Assembly (NCBI GenBank): GCA_039925145.1
Contig: JBDSZL010000034.1
Span: forward strand, 1 to 56,632
DNA length: 56,632 nucleotides
Direction of reading: 5' to 3'
From: JBDSZL01 sp039925145
GTDB taxonomy: Bacteria; Acidobacteriota; Vicinamibacteria; Vicinamibacterales; SCN-69-37
Below the pieces are notes generated by a model that saw nothing but the letters and a program-made list of their open reading frames with translations, was not told the origin of the DNA and did no database searches. The number at the start of each line of letters is the position of its first letter. The stretch's first letter is position 1. A program made the position numbers and the translations under genes. Below are positions 1-7,144 of the stretch, piece after piece.

Positions 1-616
1 CGAGCGTGCCTAGGTGCTCACGTTCCTCGTCGGCGAGCTTTCGGAACACGCGCTTGCCACGGCTATCGCGCGCCAGGCGGGCGGCCCGGGTGTAGAAGGC
101 CAGTCCACTGCGCTCGGTGGCGATCGCCACACGGAGGGCGTCGCGCGCAAACACCGCATCCACCGAGGCGGCCGGACTCGGCGCCGGAATCCCCGCCCGG
201 CACGACTCGCATGTGCCATAAATCTGCACGACGCTCTGATCGCGCGAGAATCGGCGGGCCGCGGTGATCTCTTCGATGAGCGCCTCGATGTCGGAGCTCA
301 GGAACTCGAATGAGTGCTGACAGCCTTTGCAGATGAGATGGAAATGCCGAGGATGCCGGTAGGCATGCTCGAAGCGGAACTTGCCGTTGCCGAAGTCCAC
401 GCGATTGGCGATGCCGGCCTCGACCATCCACTGGAGGGTGCGGTAAACGGTCGCACGGCTGACACGCGCGTCTGCATCACGGACGAGCGACACGAACTCG
501 TCGGCACCCAGATGGCCGCTCTGGGCCAGGAACAGGTTGACGATGAAATCACGTTTGCCCGACCGGCGCCCGCCCGCGGGCCGGCGCGTTTCCACGAATT
601 CGGCGGGGGACAGCAT
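1..616 (-). CDS. Fur-family metalloregulator fused to a rubrerythrin-like domain (partial, runs off left edge)
   Basis: Reading the minus strand from the ATG at 616 gives 205 residues before the window ends. Residues about 20-90 form a Fur winged helix, with the recognition helix around SRATVYRTLQWMVEAG (53-68). Residues 91-140 are the Fur dimerisation/zinc part, with CKGC (Cys96, Cys99) and CESC (Cys136, Cys139) for structural zinc. Instead of ending there, the frame continues into a ferritin-like segment: a helix with ERSGLAFYTRAA (Glu168 region) and then DEEREH (196-201), the EExxH iron-ligand pattern of rubrerythrins. Fur proteins are normally about 140-150 residues, so this is a fusion. 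It lies downstream of erpA on the same strand. No Shine-Dalgarno is visible before the ATG, so the exact start is uncertain; a TTG further upstream is open. The Fur part is certain; the diiron domain is likely but cut off. Confidence 0.85.
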   Translation of the reverse strand, partial: MLSPAEFVETRRPAGGRRSGKRDFIVNLFLAQSGHLGADEFVSLVRDADARVSRATVYRTLQWMVEAGIANRVDFGNGKFRFEHAYRHPRHFHLICKGCQHSFEFLSSDIEALIEEITAARRFSRDQSVVQIYGTCESCRAGIPAPSPAASVDAVFARDALRVAIATERSGLAFYTRAARLARDSRGKRVFRKLADEEREHLGTL

Positions 617-642
617 GATGGGTTGGAGCAGGTCCGCGAGGC

Positions 643-673
643 GGCCGGCAGGCCGGTCGCCCGACTGCCGGCC
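643..673 (-). other. Stem-loop between erpA and the fur-like gene
   Basis: GGCCGGCAG at 643-651 is an exact inverted repeat of CTGCCGGCC at 665-673 with a 13-nt loop. It lies in the 89-bp gap between erpA and the downstream regulator gene. There is no T-run, so it is more likely an mRNA processing or attenuation structure than an intrinsic terminator. Confidence 0.4.
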
Positions 674-705
674 CCTGGACCGCAAACTCGATGGCTATGC
701 GTCTG

Positions 706-1035
706 CTATACGTTGAACGACGAGCCGCACCCGCACGTCGACTTGGCGTTCGGGTTCTTGATCGTGAATCCGCCGCCCATCTGGTTGTCGACGAAGTCGA
801 CTTCGGCGCCGTTCAGGTAGCGCAGGCTGATCGGATCGACCAGCAAACGAACGCCGCTGACTTCAAAGATCTTGTCCGACTCGGCATCGCCCTCGCCTTC
901 GTCGATCATGAGCCCGTATTGGAAACCAGAGCACCCGCCGCCCTGCACGAACACCCGAAGTCCTGCTCCAATCTTGTTCTCGTCGTTGAGCAGCTCGGTG
1001 ATTTTTTCAGCTGCCACTTCGGTGACGTTAATCAT
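706..1035 (-). CDS. erpA: A-type iron-sulfur cluster insertion protein (ErpA/IscA/HesB family)
   Basis: The 109-residue protein is an A-type Fe-S carrier that accepts a cluster from the assembly scaffold and passes it to apo-enzymes in the cytosol. The three ligand cysteines are all present: Cys35 in GGGCSGFQYG and Cys101/Cys103 in the C-terminal STCGCGSSF motif. Length matches the family. The ATG at 1035 is preceded by TATAAT and six bases, with no ribosome site, so it probably starts a leaderless mRNA. The Fur-rubrerythrin gene follows on the same strand, which fits joint iron and oxidative-stress control. ErpA versus IscA cannot be settled by eye, but no iscS/iscU neighbours are present, which favours an ErpA-like stand-alone carrier. 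Confidence 0.9.
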   Translation of the reverse strand: MINVTEVAAEKITELLNDENKIGAGLRVFVQGGGCSGFQYGLMIDEGEGDAESDKIFEVSGVRLLVDPISLRYLNGAEVDFVDNQMGGGFTIKNPNAKSTCGCGSSFNV

Positions 1036-1041
1036 GATCTA

Positions 1042-1047
1042 ATTATA
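1042..1047 (-). promoter_or_regulatory. -10 box for leaderless erpA
   Basis: TATAAT on the minus strand ends six bases (TAGATC) before the erpA ATG. Transcription starting 6-7 nt after the hexamer would begin at the start codon. No good -35 was found. Confidence 0.6.
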
Positions 1048-1130
1048 CGGGTTCTACGCGACTCGGTCGGGGTTGTCCGTCTTGCGCGCGGAATTGGCGG
1101 CGATCGCGCGCCTGGGAGGGCGTTCCGCTC

Positions 1131-2555
1131 ATGGATTGGCCCATTTTTGTCGGTGGGCTCTGGCGCCAGACCGCCACGGCCCTCGCGGTACGGAACCCCT
1201 ACGACGGGAGCCAGGTCGGGCAGACATGGCTGGCCGGGCCCGACGAGCTCGAAGCGGCGACGGCCGCTGCCGTCGCGGCCGCCCCCACCATGGCGGCCCT
1301 GCCTGCCTACGAACGGGCGGCGATGCTGCGCCGGGTCAGCGCGGCGCTCATGTCCAATCTGGACGCCCTCGCCCGGACACTGGCAGGCGAAGCCGGCAAA
1401 CCGATCAAAGACGCCCGCACCGAGGTCGAGCGGGCCAGCCTGACATTCGGGGTCGCCGCCGATGAGGCGCAACGCATCGGCGGGGACGTGTTGCCGATGG
1501 ATCTCGCGGCACATGGCCGAGAACGCATCGGCCTCACCCGCCGGGTGCCCATTGGCCCCATCGCAGGAATTGCACCATTCAATTTCCCTCTCAATCTCGT
1601 CGCACACAAACTGGCGCCGGCCCTCGCATCCGGCAATCCGATCGTTCTCAAGCCCGCCACCAGGACCCCGCTCTCGGCTCTCGCGCTCGCGCGTCTGCTC
1701 GACGAGGCCGGCGTGCCGCGTGGAGGACTGAGCGTGCTCCCGCTCGATCGCGCGACCGGCGACCGTCTGGTGACAGACGACCGCTTCAAGCTGCTGACCT
1801 TCACGGGCTCAGCCCCCGTGGGCTGGGAACTCAAGACGCGCGCGGGACGCAAGCGCGTCGTTCTGGAGCTCGGAGGCAATGCCGGGGTGATTGTCCACGA
1901 CGATGCGGATCTCGACCATGCGGTCGCACGTCTGGTCGCAGGGGGGTTCGCCTATGCGGGCCAAAGCTGTATCTCGGTGCAGCGCATCTACGTGCACGAA
2001 CGCGTGTTCGACGACGTCCGGTCGCGTCTGGTCTCAGCCGTCGGTCGATTGAAGCTCGGAGATCCGCTCGATCCGCTCACCGACGTCGGACCGATGATTG
2101 ACGAAGGCGAAGCCGCGCGCGTGGCTGAGTGGGTCGACGAGGCCGTCGCAGCCGGTGCTCGCGTGCTCACCGGCGGGAAACGCGTCGGACCCTCGTCGTT
2201 CGAGCCAACGGTGCTCACCGACGTGCCCGACCACGCGAAGGTCTGTGCCGAAGAAGTGTTCGCGCCAGTCGTGGCGTTGTTTCCCTACCGCGACTTCAAC
2301 AGCGCGATCGATGCACTGAATCGTTCGCGGTACGGTCTTCAGGCCGGCGTCTTCACAGCGAGTCTCGAGAACACGCTGCGCGCGTTCGATCGTTTGAACG
2401 TCGGCGGCGTGCTGATCAACGACGTGCCCTCGTACCGTATCGACCACATGCCGTATGGCGGCGTGAAAGACTCGGGCCTTGGCCGGGAGGGGCCGCGCTA
2501 CGCCATCGAGGAGATGACGGAGGTGAGACTGCTCGTCATCAATCGCTCGCGCTGA
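1131..2555 (+). CDS. NAD(P)-dependent aldehyde dehydrogenase
   Basis: This 474-residue protein belongs to the aldehyde dehydrogenase superfamily, which oxidises aldehydes to acids with NAD(P). The Rossmann-fold part includes PFNFPLNLVAHKLAPAL and VLKPATRTPLS, where KPA contacts the cofactor. The general base is Glu246 in LELGGN and the nucleophile is Cys280 in GQSCISVQRIYVH. That GQSCISVQRI context resembles the lactaldehyde and non-phosphorylating glyceraldehyde-3-phosphate dehydrogenase branch, but the substrate cannot be read from sequence. GGGAGG lies 11 nt before the ATG. The gene is divergent from erpA and is followed by pgi on the same strand after a 73-bp gap, so a role in sugar or triose oxidation is possible. 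Confidence 0.88.
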   Translation: MDWPIFVGGLWRQTATALAVRNPYDGSQVGQTWLAGPDELEAATAAAVAAAPTMAALPAYERAAMLRRVSAALMSNLDALARTLAGEAGKPIKDARTEVERASLTFGVAADEAQRIGGDVLPMDLAAHGRERIGLTRRVPIGPIAGIAPFNFPLNLVAHKLAPALASGNPIVLKPATRTPLSALALARLLDEAGVPRGGLSVLPLDRATGDRLVTDDRFKLLTFTGSAPVGWELKTRAGRKRVVLELGGNAGVIVHDDADLDHAVARLVAGGFAYAGQSCISVQRIYVHERVFDDVRSRLVSAVGRLKLGDPLDPLTDVGPMIDEGEAARVAEWVDEAVAAGARVLTGGKRVGPSSFEPTVLTDVPDHAKVCAEEVFAPVVALFPYRDFNSAIDALNRSRYGLQAGVFTASLENTLRAFDRLNVGGVLINDVPSYRIDHMPYGGVKDSGLGREGPRYAIEEMTEVRLLVINRSR

Positions 2556-2628
2556 TCAGCAGCACGCGCTGCCAGTCTTTGGTTATGCTGGTCGCAGCCG
2601 CTGTGCCTCCGCGCAGCCGAATCTCTCC

Positions 2629-4254
2629 ATGCCAACGCACCCTGAGCTCACACGTCTCGTTCACCACGGCCTCGCCTCGCGCATCTGGCGCCGCGAGACG
2701 TCTCCCTTCGCCGCCTCCGTGGCTCCGGCCGCCATCCACGACGCCATCCGCAACAGGCTCGGCTGGCTCGATGCGCCGGTGAGCATGCGATCCCACATCG
2801 ACGCGCTCGAGCAGCTGGTCGAAGACCTCCGGCAGGAAGGGCTCACCGAGGTCTACCTGCTCGGGATGGGAGGCAGCAGTCTCTGCGCCGAAGTGCTCCG
2901 CGATGTGGGCGGTGCACGCGATCACGGGTTCCGTCTGACAGTGCTCGACACGACCGACGAGCGCGCGGTCCGAAACGCGACGGACACACTCACACCCACA
3001 CGCGCATGTTTTCTAGTGGCGAGCAAGAGCGGCTCGACAATTGAAGTGACCTCGCTCGAGCGTCACTTCAGGCAGGTGCTCATCAAGGCGGGCATCGAGG
3101 CTCCCGGGCGTCACTTCGTCGCCATCACCGATCCGGGAACGAGCCTTGTCGGCCATGCAGAAGCCGAAGGGTACCGGCACACGTTCATCAACCCGCCAGA
3201 CATTGGCGGTCGATACTCCGCGTTGTCGCTGTTCGGGCTGCTGCCTGCCGCCCTGTGCGGCACTCCCCTTCTGCCTCTGCTGCAGTCAGGCGCGGGTATG
3301 GCAGACCGCTGCCGCCGTGACGAGCTGAATAATCCCGGTCTCGAGCTCGGGGCGTTCATGGGCGCGCATGCCGTTGCCGGCCGCGACAAGCTCACGCTCA
3401 TCGTCGCGCCGGCCCTGGCGCCGCTGGGTCCGTGGATTGAGCAGCTCGTTGCCGAAAGTACGGGCAAGACAGGCCGCGGCATTCTTCCGGTTGTCGGCGA
3501 GCCGCTTGGCGACCCGGCCAGCTATGGCAGCGACCGCGCGTTCGTTGCGGTGCGCACGTCCGAGTCGCGGCGCGAGCGTGATCTCGCGGCGCGGCTCGAA
3601 GCGGCCGGCCATCCCGTGCTGACAATCGAAACGGGGGTCGAACACCTCGGAGCCGAGTTCTTCCGGTGGGAGTTCGCAACTGCCGTGGCGGGTTCCGTCA
3701 TCGGCGTCAATCCATTCGATGAACCGGACGTGCGAGGTGCCAAGGCGCGCACCCAGGCGCAGCTCGACGCGCGAGCCACTCAAGGCGCCTTCCGCGTGCA
3801 GCCGCCGCTCGAGCCGCGAGATGGCTTGCTGCGGCGCGAGTCGCCCGCTGCCGCGGCGAGCGGAACCGAGGGGGATCGGTATTTCGCCGTGCTCGACTAT
3901 TTGCCGGCCCAACCTGGCCGCGCCGAAGGCGTCGCGCGGGCCCGCGAGGCCCTTCGCCGGCGCACAGGGAAGGCCAGTACGCATGGCACCGGTCCGCGCT
4001 ACCTTCACTCGACGGGGCAGTACCATAAAGGCGGTCCCAACAACGGCGTGTTCCTTCTCCTGACGGCAGCCGATCAGACGGCCACTGACGTGCCGGGCGC
4101 GGGCTACACGTTCAGCACGCTCAAACAGGCGCAGGCGTTCGGCGATTTCGACGCGCTCGTCGACGCCGGGCGCACGGTGGTGCACTACCACGTCGAGGAT
4201 CCGGGCGCGGACTTCACGGCCGTGCTCGAGCGGCTGGTCGATCAGGTTCGCTAG
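2629..4254 (+). CDS. pgi: Glucose-6-phosphate isomerase (free-standing domain of the transaldolase-Pgi fusion type)
   Basis: The 541-residue protein interconverts glucose-6-phosphate and fructose-6-phosphate in glycolysis and gluconeogenesis. It has the SIS/PGI features: GMGGSS near residue 79, the phosphate loop SKSGST at 132-137, and GGRYSALSLFGLLP further on. Its sequence style and C-terminal HSTGQYHKGG segment match the Pgi half of the bifunctional transaldolase/phosphoglucose isomerases rather than classical E. coli Pgi. No transaldolase domain is attached, and the gene upstream is an aldehyde dehydrogenase. A TATGCT box lies about 40 nt before the ATG. The methyltransferase gene begins 1 nt after the stop, so the two are surely co-transcribed. 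Confidence 0.85.
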   Translation: MPTHPELTRLVHHGLASRIWRRETSPFAASVAPAAIHDAIRNRLGWLDAPVSMRSHIDALEQLVEDLRQEGLTEVYLLGMGGSSLCAEVLRDVGGARDHGFRLTVLDTTDERAVRNATDTLTPTRACFLVASKSGSTIEVTSLERHFRQVLIKAGIEAPGRHFVAITDPGTSLVGHAEAEGYRHTFINPPDIGGRYSALSLFGLLPAALCGTPLLPLLQSGAGMADRCRRDELNNPGLELGAFMGAHAVAGRDKLTLIVAPALAPLGPWIEQLVAESTGKTGRGILPVVGEPLGDPASYGSDRAFVAVRTSESRRERDLAARLEAAGHPVLTIETGVEHLGAEFFRWEFATAVAGSVIGVNPFDEPDVRGAKARTQAQLDARATQGAFRVQPPLEPRDGLLRRESPAAAASGTEGDRYFAVLDYLPAQPGRAEGVARAREALRRRTGKASTHGTGPRYLHSTGQYHKGGPNNGVFLLLTAADQTATDVPGAGYTFSTLKQAQAFGDFDALVDAGRTVVHYHVEDPGADFTAVLERLVDQVR

Positions 4255-4255
4255 C

Positions 4256-4927
4256 ATGCGCCCGCGAGTCGCTTTCGTGGTGTTGATGGCGCTCGCTGCG
4301 AGCGCCACCGGGGTCGTTGCTCAACGTCCCACGCAACACCGGCTGTTTCCACCGGGTGATCTGGGGATTCTCGAGAGTCCCGACCGCGACGAGTGGCAGC
4401 AGCCCGACAGCATCATGGATGCGCTGCTGATTGGCGAAGGTTCGCGCGTCGCGGACCTCGGAGCTGGAGGTGGATGGTTCACGATCCGGCTGGCGCGTCG
4501 GGTCGGGCCGAATGGGCTCGTGTATGCCGAGGACATCCAGTCGGAGATGCTTCAGTCGATCCAGCGACGGATCGTCGACGAGCACCTTCCCCCTGGAGCA
4601 GGCTGGCACGGCACGAATGTGGTGCCCGTGCTCGGCGCCCCCGACAATCCACGATTGCCAAACAACCTGGATGCGGTGCTGGTCGTCGATACGTATCCGC
4701 AGTTTCAGGATCCGGTCACGTTGTTGCGGTATGCGGCGCGCGCACTGGCGCCTCGCGGCCGTCTCGGGGTCATCGACTTCAAGCGCGACGGGGCGGGGGG
4801 ACCGGGTCCACCGCTCGAGGATCGCGTCGATCCGTCAGTGGTGCGACGCGATGCGGCGCAGGCCGGCCTGAAGTTCCTCGGCGAGAAACTGCTCCGGTAT
4901 CAGTACGTGCTGGTGTTCGGGAAGTGA
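4256..4927 (+). CDS. Class I SAM-dependent methyltransferase with an N-terminal signal peptide
   Basis: The 223-residue protein carries a class I methyltransferase core: motif I is VADLGAGGGWFTI at 65-77, followed by an acidic post-I residue in YAEDIQSEML, and a motif IV-like region in LDAVLVVDTY. Residues 1-22 look like a Sec signal peptide (basic start, hydrophobic stretch, VVA cleavage site). Most enzymes using S-adenosylmethionine are cytosolic, so export would be odd; the segment may instead be a membrane anchor. The substrate is unknown. It follows pgi after a single base and is convergent with bioY. Confidence 0.75.
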   Translation: MRPRVAFVVLMALAASATGVVAQRPTQHRLFPPGDLGILESPDRDEWQQPDSIMDALLIGEGSRVADLGAGGGWFTIRLARRVGPNGLVYAEDIQSEMLQSIQRRIVDEHLPPGAGWHGTNVVPVLGAPDNPRLPNNLDAVLVVDTYPQFQDPVTLLRYAARALAPRGRLGVIDFKRDGAGGPGPPLEDRVDPSVVRRDAAQAGLKFLGEKLLRYQYVLVFGK

Positions 4928-4944
4928 CGTGAGGTGGCCGGACG

Positions 4945-5556
4945 TTACAACGCGGCGTCAGCGCGGCCGACCAGTCGCCACGCCTGAGGCAGCAGCATGG
5001 CCGCGACAGCGGCTTTCGCAACGTCCAGGGCCACGAACTGCACGAGCCCGAGCGTGAGCGCCTGGCCGATCGAGTGCGTGAACCCGAGAGCCAGCCACGA
5101 CACGCCGCCGGCGTAGATGACGACCAGCCCGGCGAGCATGGCAGCGAACGCCGTAACATAGCGACGGCCCCAGCCCCGCTCGGCGAGCCAGCCGGTCACG
5201 AATGCCGCCATCGGGTAGGCCAACAGGTAGCCGCCTGTCGGTCCGACCAACCGCAGCGGGCCTGGCGGCAACGACGCAGACGGCGCGAATACAGCCAGGC
5301 CAAGCGCGCCCAGCAGCACATAGGCGGCCTGCGCGATGGCGCCAGCGCGAGACCCGAGCGCCGCGCCCGTGAGCACGACAACGAGCGGCGTCAGCGTGAA
5401 CGGCACCATGGTCAGTGGCGCGGGAACCGTGAACTGCGCCGCAGCTGCGGTCAATCCTACGGCGAGTCCGATGGCCGCGACCCGAATTGGCGCCGCCAGT
5501 GACGACTGCTCGAGCGAACGGTCGAGAAGGGCGCCGGTGGATGTATGAAGGGCCAC
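4945..5556 (-). CDS. bioY: Biotin transporter substrate-binding membrane component (BioY)
   Basis: The 203-residue hydrophobic protein has about six membrane segments and the BioY signatures QFTVPAPLTMVPFTLTPL and GPTGGYLLAYPMAAFVTGWL. BioY is the S-component of energy-coupling-factor biotin uptake and can work alone or with EcfAT. No ecfA, ecfT or biotin biosynthesis gene lies nearby. The start is GTG at 5556, chosen because TAGAAT and a six-base spacer precede it; the start lies only 17 bp from the divergent thiD start. Confidence 0.9.
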   Translation of the reverse strand: MALHTSTGALLDRSLEQSSLAAPIRVAAIGLAVGLTAAAAQFTVPAPLTMVPFTLTPLVVVLTGAALGSRAGAIAQAAYVLLGALGLAVFAPSASLPPGPLRLVGPTGGYLLAYPMAAFVTGWLAERGWGRRYVTAFAAMLAGLVVIYAGGVSWLALGFTHSIGQALTLGLVQFVALDVAKAAVAAMLLPQAWRLVGRADAAL

Positions 5557-5573
5557 GGTGGGATTCTAACGAA
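5557..5573. promoter_or_regulatory. 17-bp divergent start region of bioY and thiD
   Basis: On the minus strand TAGAAT (5563-5568) lies six bases before the bioY GTG. On the plus strand the overlapping hexamer GATTCT (5562-5567) lies six bases before the thiD ATG. Both mRNAs are therefore predicted to be leaderless and to share the same melted region. The bioY box is the better match. Confidence 0.5.
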
Positions 5574-6353
5574 ATGCAGACGGCCCTGACAATTGCGGCG
5601 AGCGACTCGGGCGGCGGCGCGGGAATCCAGGCCGATCTCAAGACCTTCGCCGCGCACGGAGTATTCGGACTTACTGCGATCACGGCGGTGACCGCGCAGA
5701 ACACCCTCGGTGTCGCCCGCGTGCTGGCGCTCCCGGCCGACATGGTCACGGCGCAGATCGATGCCGTTGTCAGCGACCTTCGGCCGGCCGCCACCAAGAT
5801 CGGCATGCTCGCCAATGCCTCGATCGCTCAGGCGGTGGCAACGGCGCTCGTGCGGCACGACGTGCCGCTCGTCGTGCTCGATACGGTCATGCGCGCCACC
5901 GCAGGCACACGGCTGCTCACTGAGGATGCGGTCGACGTGCTGCGACGGGATCTGATTCCGCTGGCAACGGTGGTGACTGTCAATCTGACTGAAGCCGAGG
6001 TTCTGACTGGACGCCGACTCGAGACCGTGGCCGACATGCGCCAGGCCGCTCAATGGCTGGTCGGCGCGGGCGCGCGAGCTGTGGTGGTCAAAGGGGGGCA
6101 TGTGGAGGGGCCACCGACAGACGTCTTTTTCGATGGCAGGGATCTCGTCGAGCTCTCCGGCTCCCGAATCGAGACACCCCACACCCATGGCACCGGCTGC
6201 ACGTTTGCAGCGGCCATCGCGGCGCGGCTCGCGCTGGGCGACCCGCTGCTCGAGGCGGTCTCCGGCGCCAAGGCGTATGTCACGGCTGCCATCGCCCAAG
6301 CGCCGGGGCTGGGAGGTGGGCACGGCCCGCTCCAGCACTCGGTCGACGTCTGA
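5574..6353 (+). CDS. thiD: Hydroxymethylpyrimidine/phosphomethylpyrimidine kinase (ThiD)
   Basis: The 259-residue ribokinase-fold enzyme phosphorylates HMP and HMP-P in thiamine synthesis. It starts with ALTIAASDSGGGAGIQADLK, the ThiD substrate-binding start, and has the anion-hole/active-site motif HGTGCTFAAAIAARLA near the C-terminus. The ATG at 5574 is preferred over an in-frame upstream start at 5487, because homologues begin just before the TIAASDSGGGAG motif and the upstream extension overlaps bioY. No TPP riboswitch precedes it. The other thiamine gene in the window, thiC, is 42 kb away. Confidence 0.93.
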   Translation: MQTALTIAASDSGGGAGIQADLKTFAAHGVFGLTAITAVTAQNTLGVARVLALPADMVTAQIDAVVSDLRPAATKIGMLANASIAQAVATALVRHDVPLVVLDTVMRATAGTRLLTEDAVDVLRRDLIPLATVVTVNLTEAEVLTGRRLETVADMRQAAQWLVGAGARAVVVKGGHVEGPPTDVFFDGRDLVELSGSRIETPHTHGTGCTFAAAIAARLALGDPLLEAVSGAKAYVTAAIAQAPGLGGGHGPLQHSVDV

Positions 6354-6390
6354 CGCGCCCGCGCACGATTCTGCGGCGCATCGCGCAGTG

Positions 6391-6396
6391 TAGACT
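6391..6396 (+). promoter_or_regulatory. -10 box for leaderless moaE operon
   Basis: TAGACT is separated from the moaE ATG at 6403 by exactly six bases, and no Shine-Dalgarno is present. Confidence 0.55.
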
Positions 6397-6402
6397 GACG
6401 GG

Positions 6403-6897
6403 ATGTCAGCGGCCGGTCTGGCTATCGTGTACGCGCCGCTCTCGTGCGATCTCGTGGTCGCCGCGCTCGAGCGTCAGGCGAGGCAGGTCGGCGAGGGCTG
6501 TGGAGCCATTTGCACATTTGCAGGCATCGTGCGCGGCACGCATACGGGACGCGCGGTGCGATTTCTCGAGTATGAAGCGCACGAGAGGCTTGCGGTGAAC
6601 GTCTTCCAGCTCATTGCGACCGAAGCGGCCGAGCACTGGCCGCTGTCGCGTCTGGCGATCCATCACCGCGTCGGGCGGCTCCTGGTCGGCGAGACCAGCG
6701 TGCTCGTGGCCGCGGCTGCGGCGCACCGCGCCGAGTCGTTTCAGGTGTGCCGGTATGCCATCGAGCGCGTGAAGCAGGTCGCACCCATCTGGAAACATGA
6801 GTTCTTTCAGGATGGCGAACGGTGGGTCGAGGGCGCCCTTGCCGATCCCGCCAATCCCCTCGCGCGGCAGGAGGCGCTTCAGCGGGCGTGCACGTGA
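6403..6897 (+). CDS. moaE: Molybdopterin synthase catalytic subunit (MoaE)
   Basis: The 164-residue protein is the large subunit of molybdopterin synthase, which converts precursor Z (cPMP) to molybdopterin using sulfur from thiocarboxylated MoaD. Family hallmarks are GAICTFAGIVR near the start, FLEYEAHERLA, IHHRVGRLLVGE and the active-site lysine region ERVKQVAPIWKHEFF. It overlaps moaD by four bases, so the two subunits are translationally coupled. The downstream prfA and prmC probably belong to the same transcript. Confidence 0.93.
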   Translation: MSAAGLAIVYAPLSCDLVVAALERQARQVGEGCGAICTFAGIVRGTHTGRAVRFLEYEAHERLAVNVFQLIATEAAEHWPLSRLAIHHRVGRLLVGETSVLVAAAAAHRAESFQVCRYAIERVKQVAPIWKHEFFQDGERWVEGALADPANPLARQEALQRACT

Positions 6898-7136
6898 CGG
6901 TGCAATGCTTCGCGAGGCTACGCGAGCTCGCCGGCGCCCGCGAGTGGGTGTGCGAGGTGCCCGCTGGCGCCACGGTGGCCGACGTGTGGGCGCAGTTGGC
7001 CGGTCGCGCGCCGGCTGTGAGCGCGTTGGCGTCTGCCGTGTCCTGTGCCGTGAATGCTGAATTCGCGTCGATGTCCGCTCCGGTCCACGACGGCGACGAA
7101 GTGGCGTTTCTGCCGCCGGTTTCTGGAGGAGCCTGA
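6894..7136 (+). CDS. moaD: Molybdopterin synthase sulfur carrier subunit (MoaD) with C-terminal Gly-Gly-Ala
   Basis: The 80-residue ubiquitin-fold protein carries sulfur as a C-terminal thiocarboxylate for MoaE. The GTG at 6894 overlaps the moaE stop as GTGA and fits the family start (VTVQCFARLRELAG). The C-terminus reads DEVAFLPPVSGGA, so one alanine follows the double glycine that must be the last residues for adenylation. Unless trimmed, this MoaD should not be activated by MoeB/MoaA-type chemistry in the usual way. No protease gene of the JAMM type is adjacent. An alternative in-frame GTG at 6888 would add two residues. Confidence 0.85.
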   Translation: MTVQCFARLRELAGAREWVCEVPAGATVADVWAQLAGRAPAVSALASAVSCAVNAEFASMSAPVHDGDEVAFLPPVSGGA

Positions 7137-7144
7137 ATCCACGC

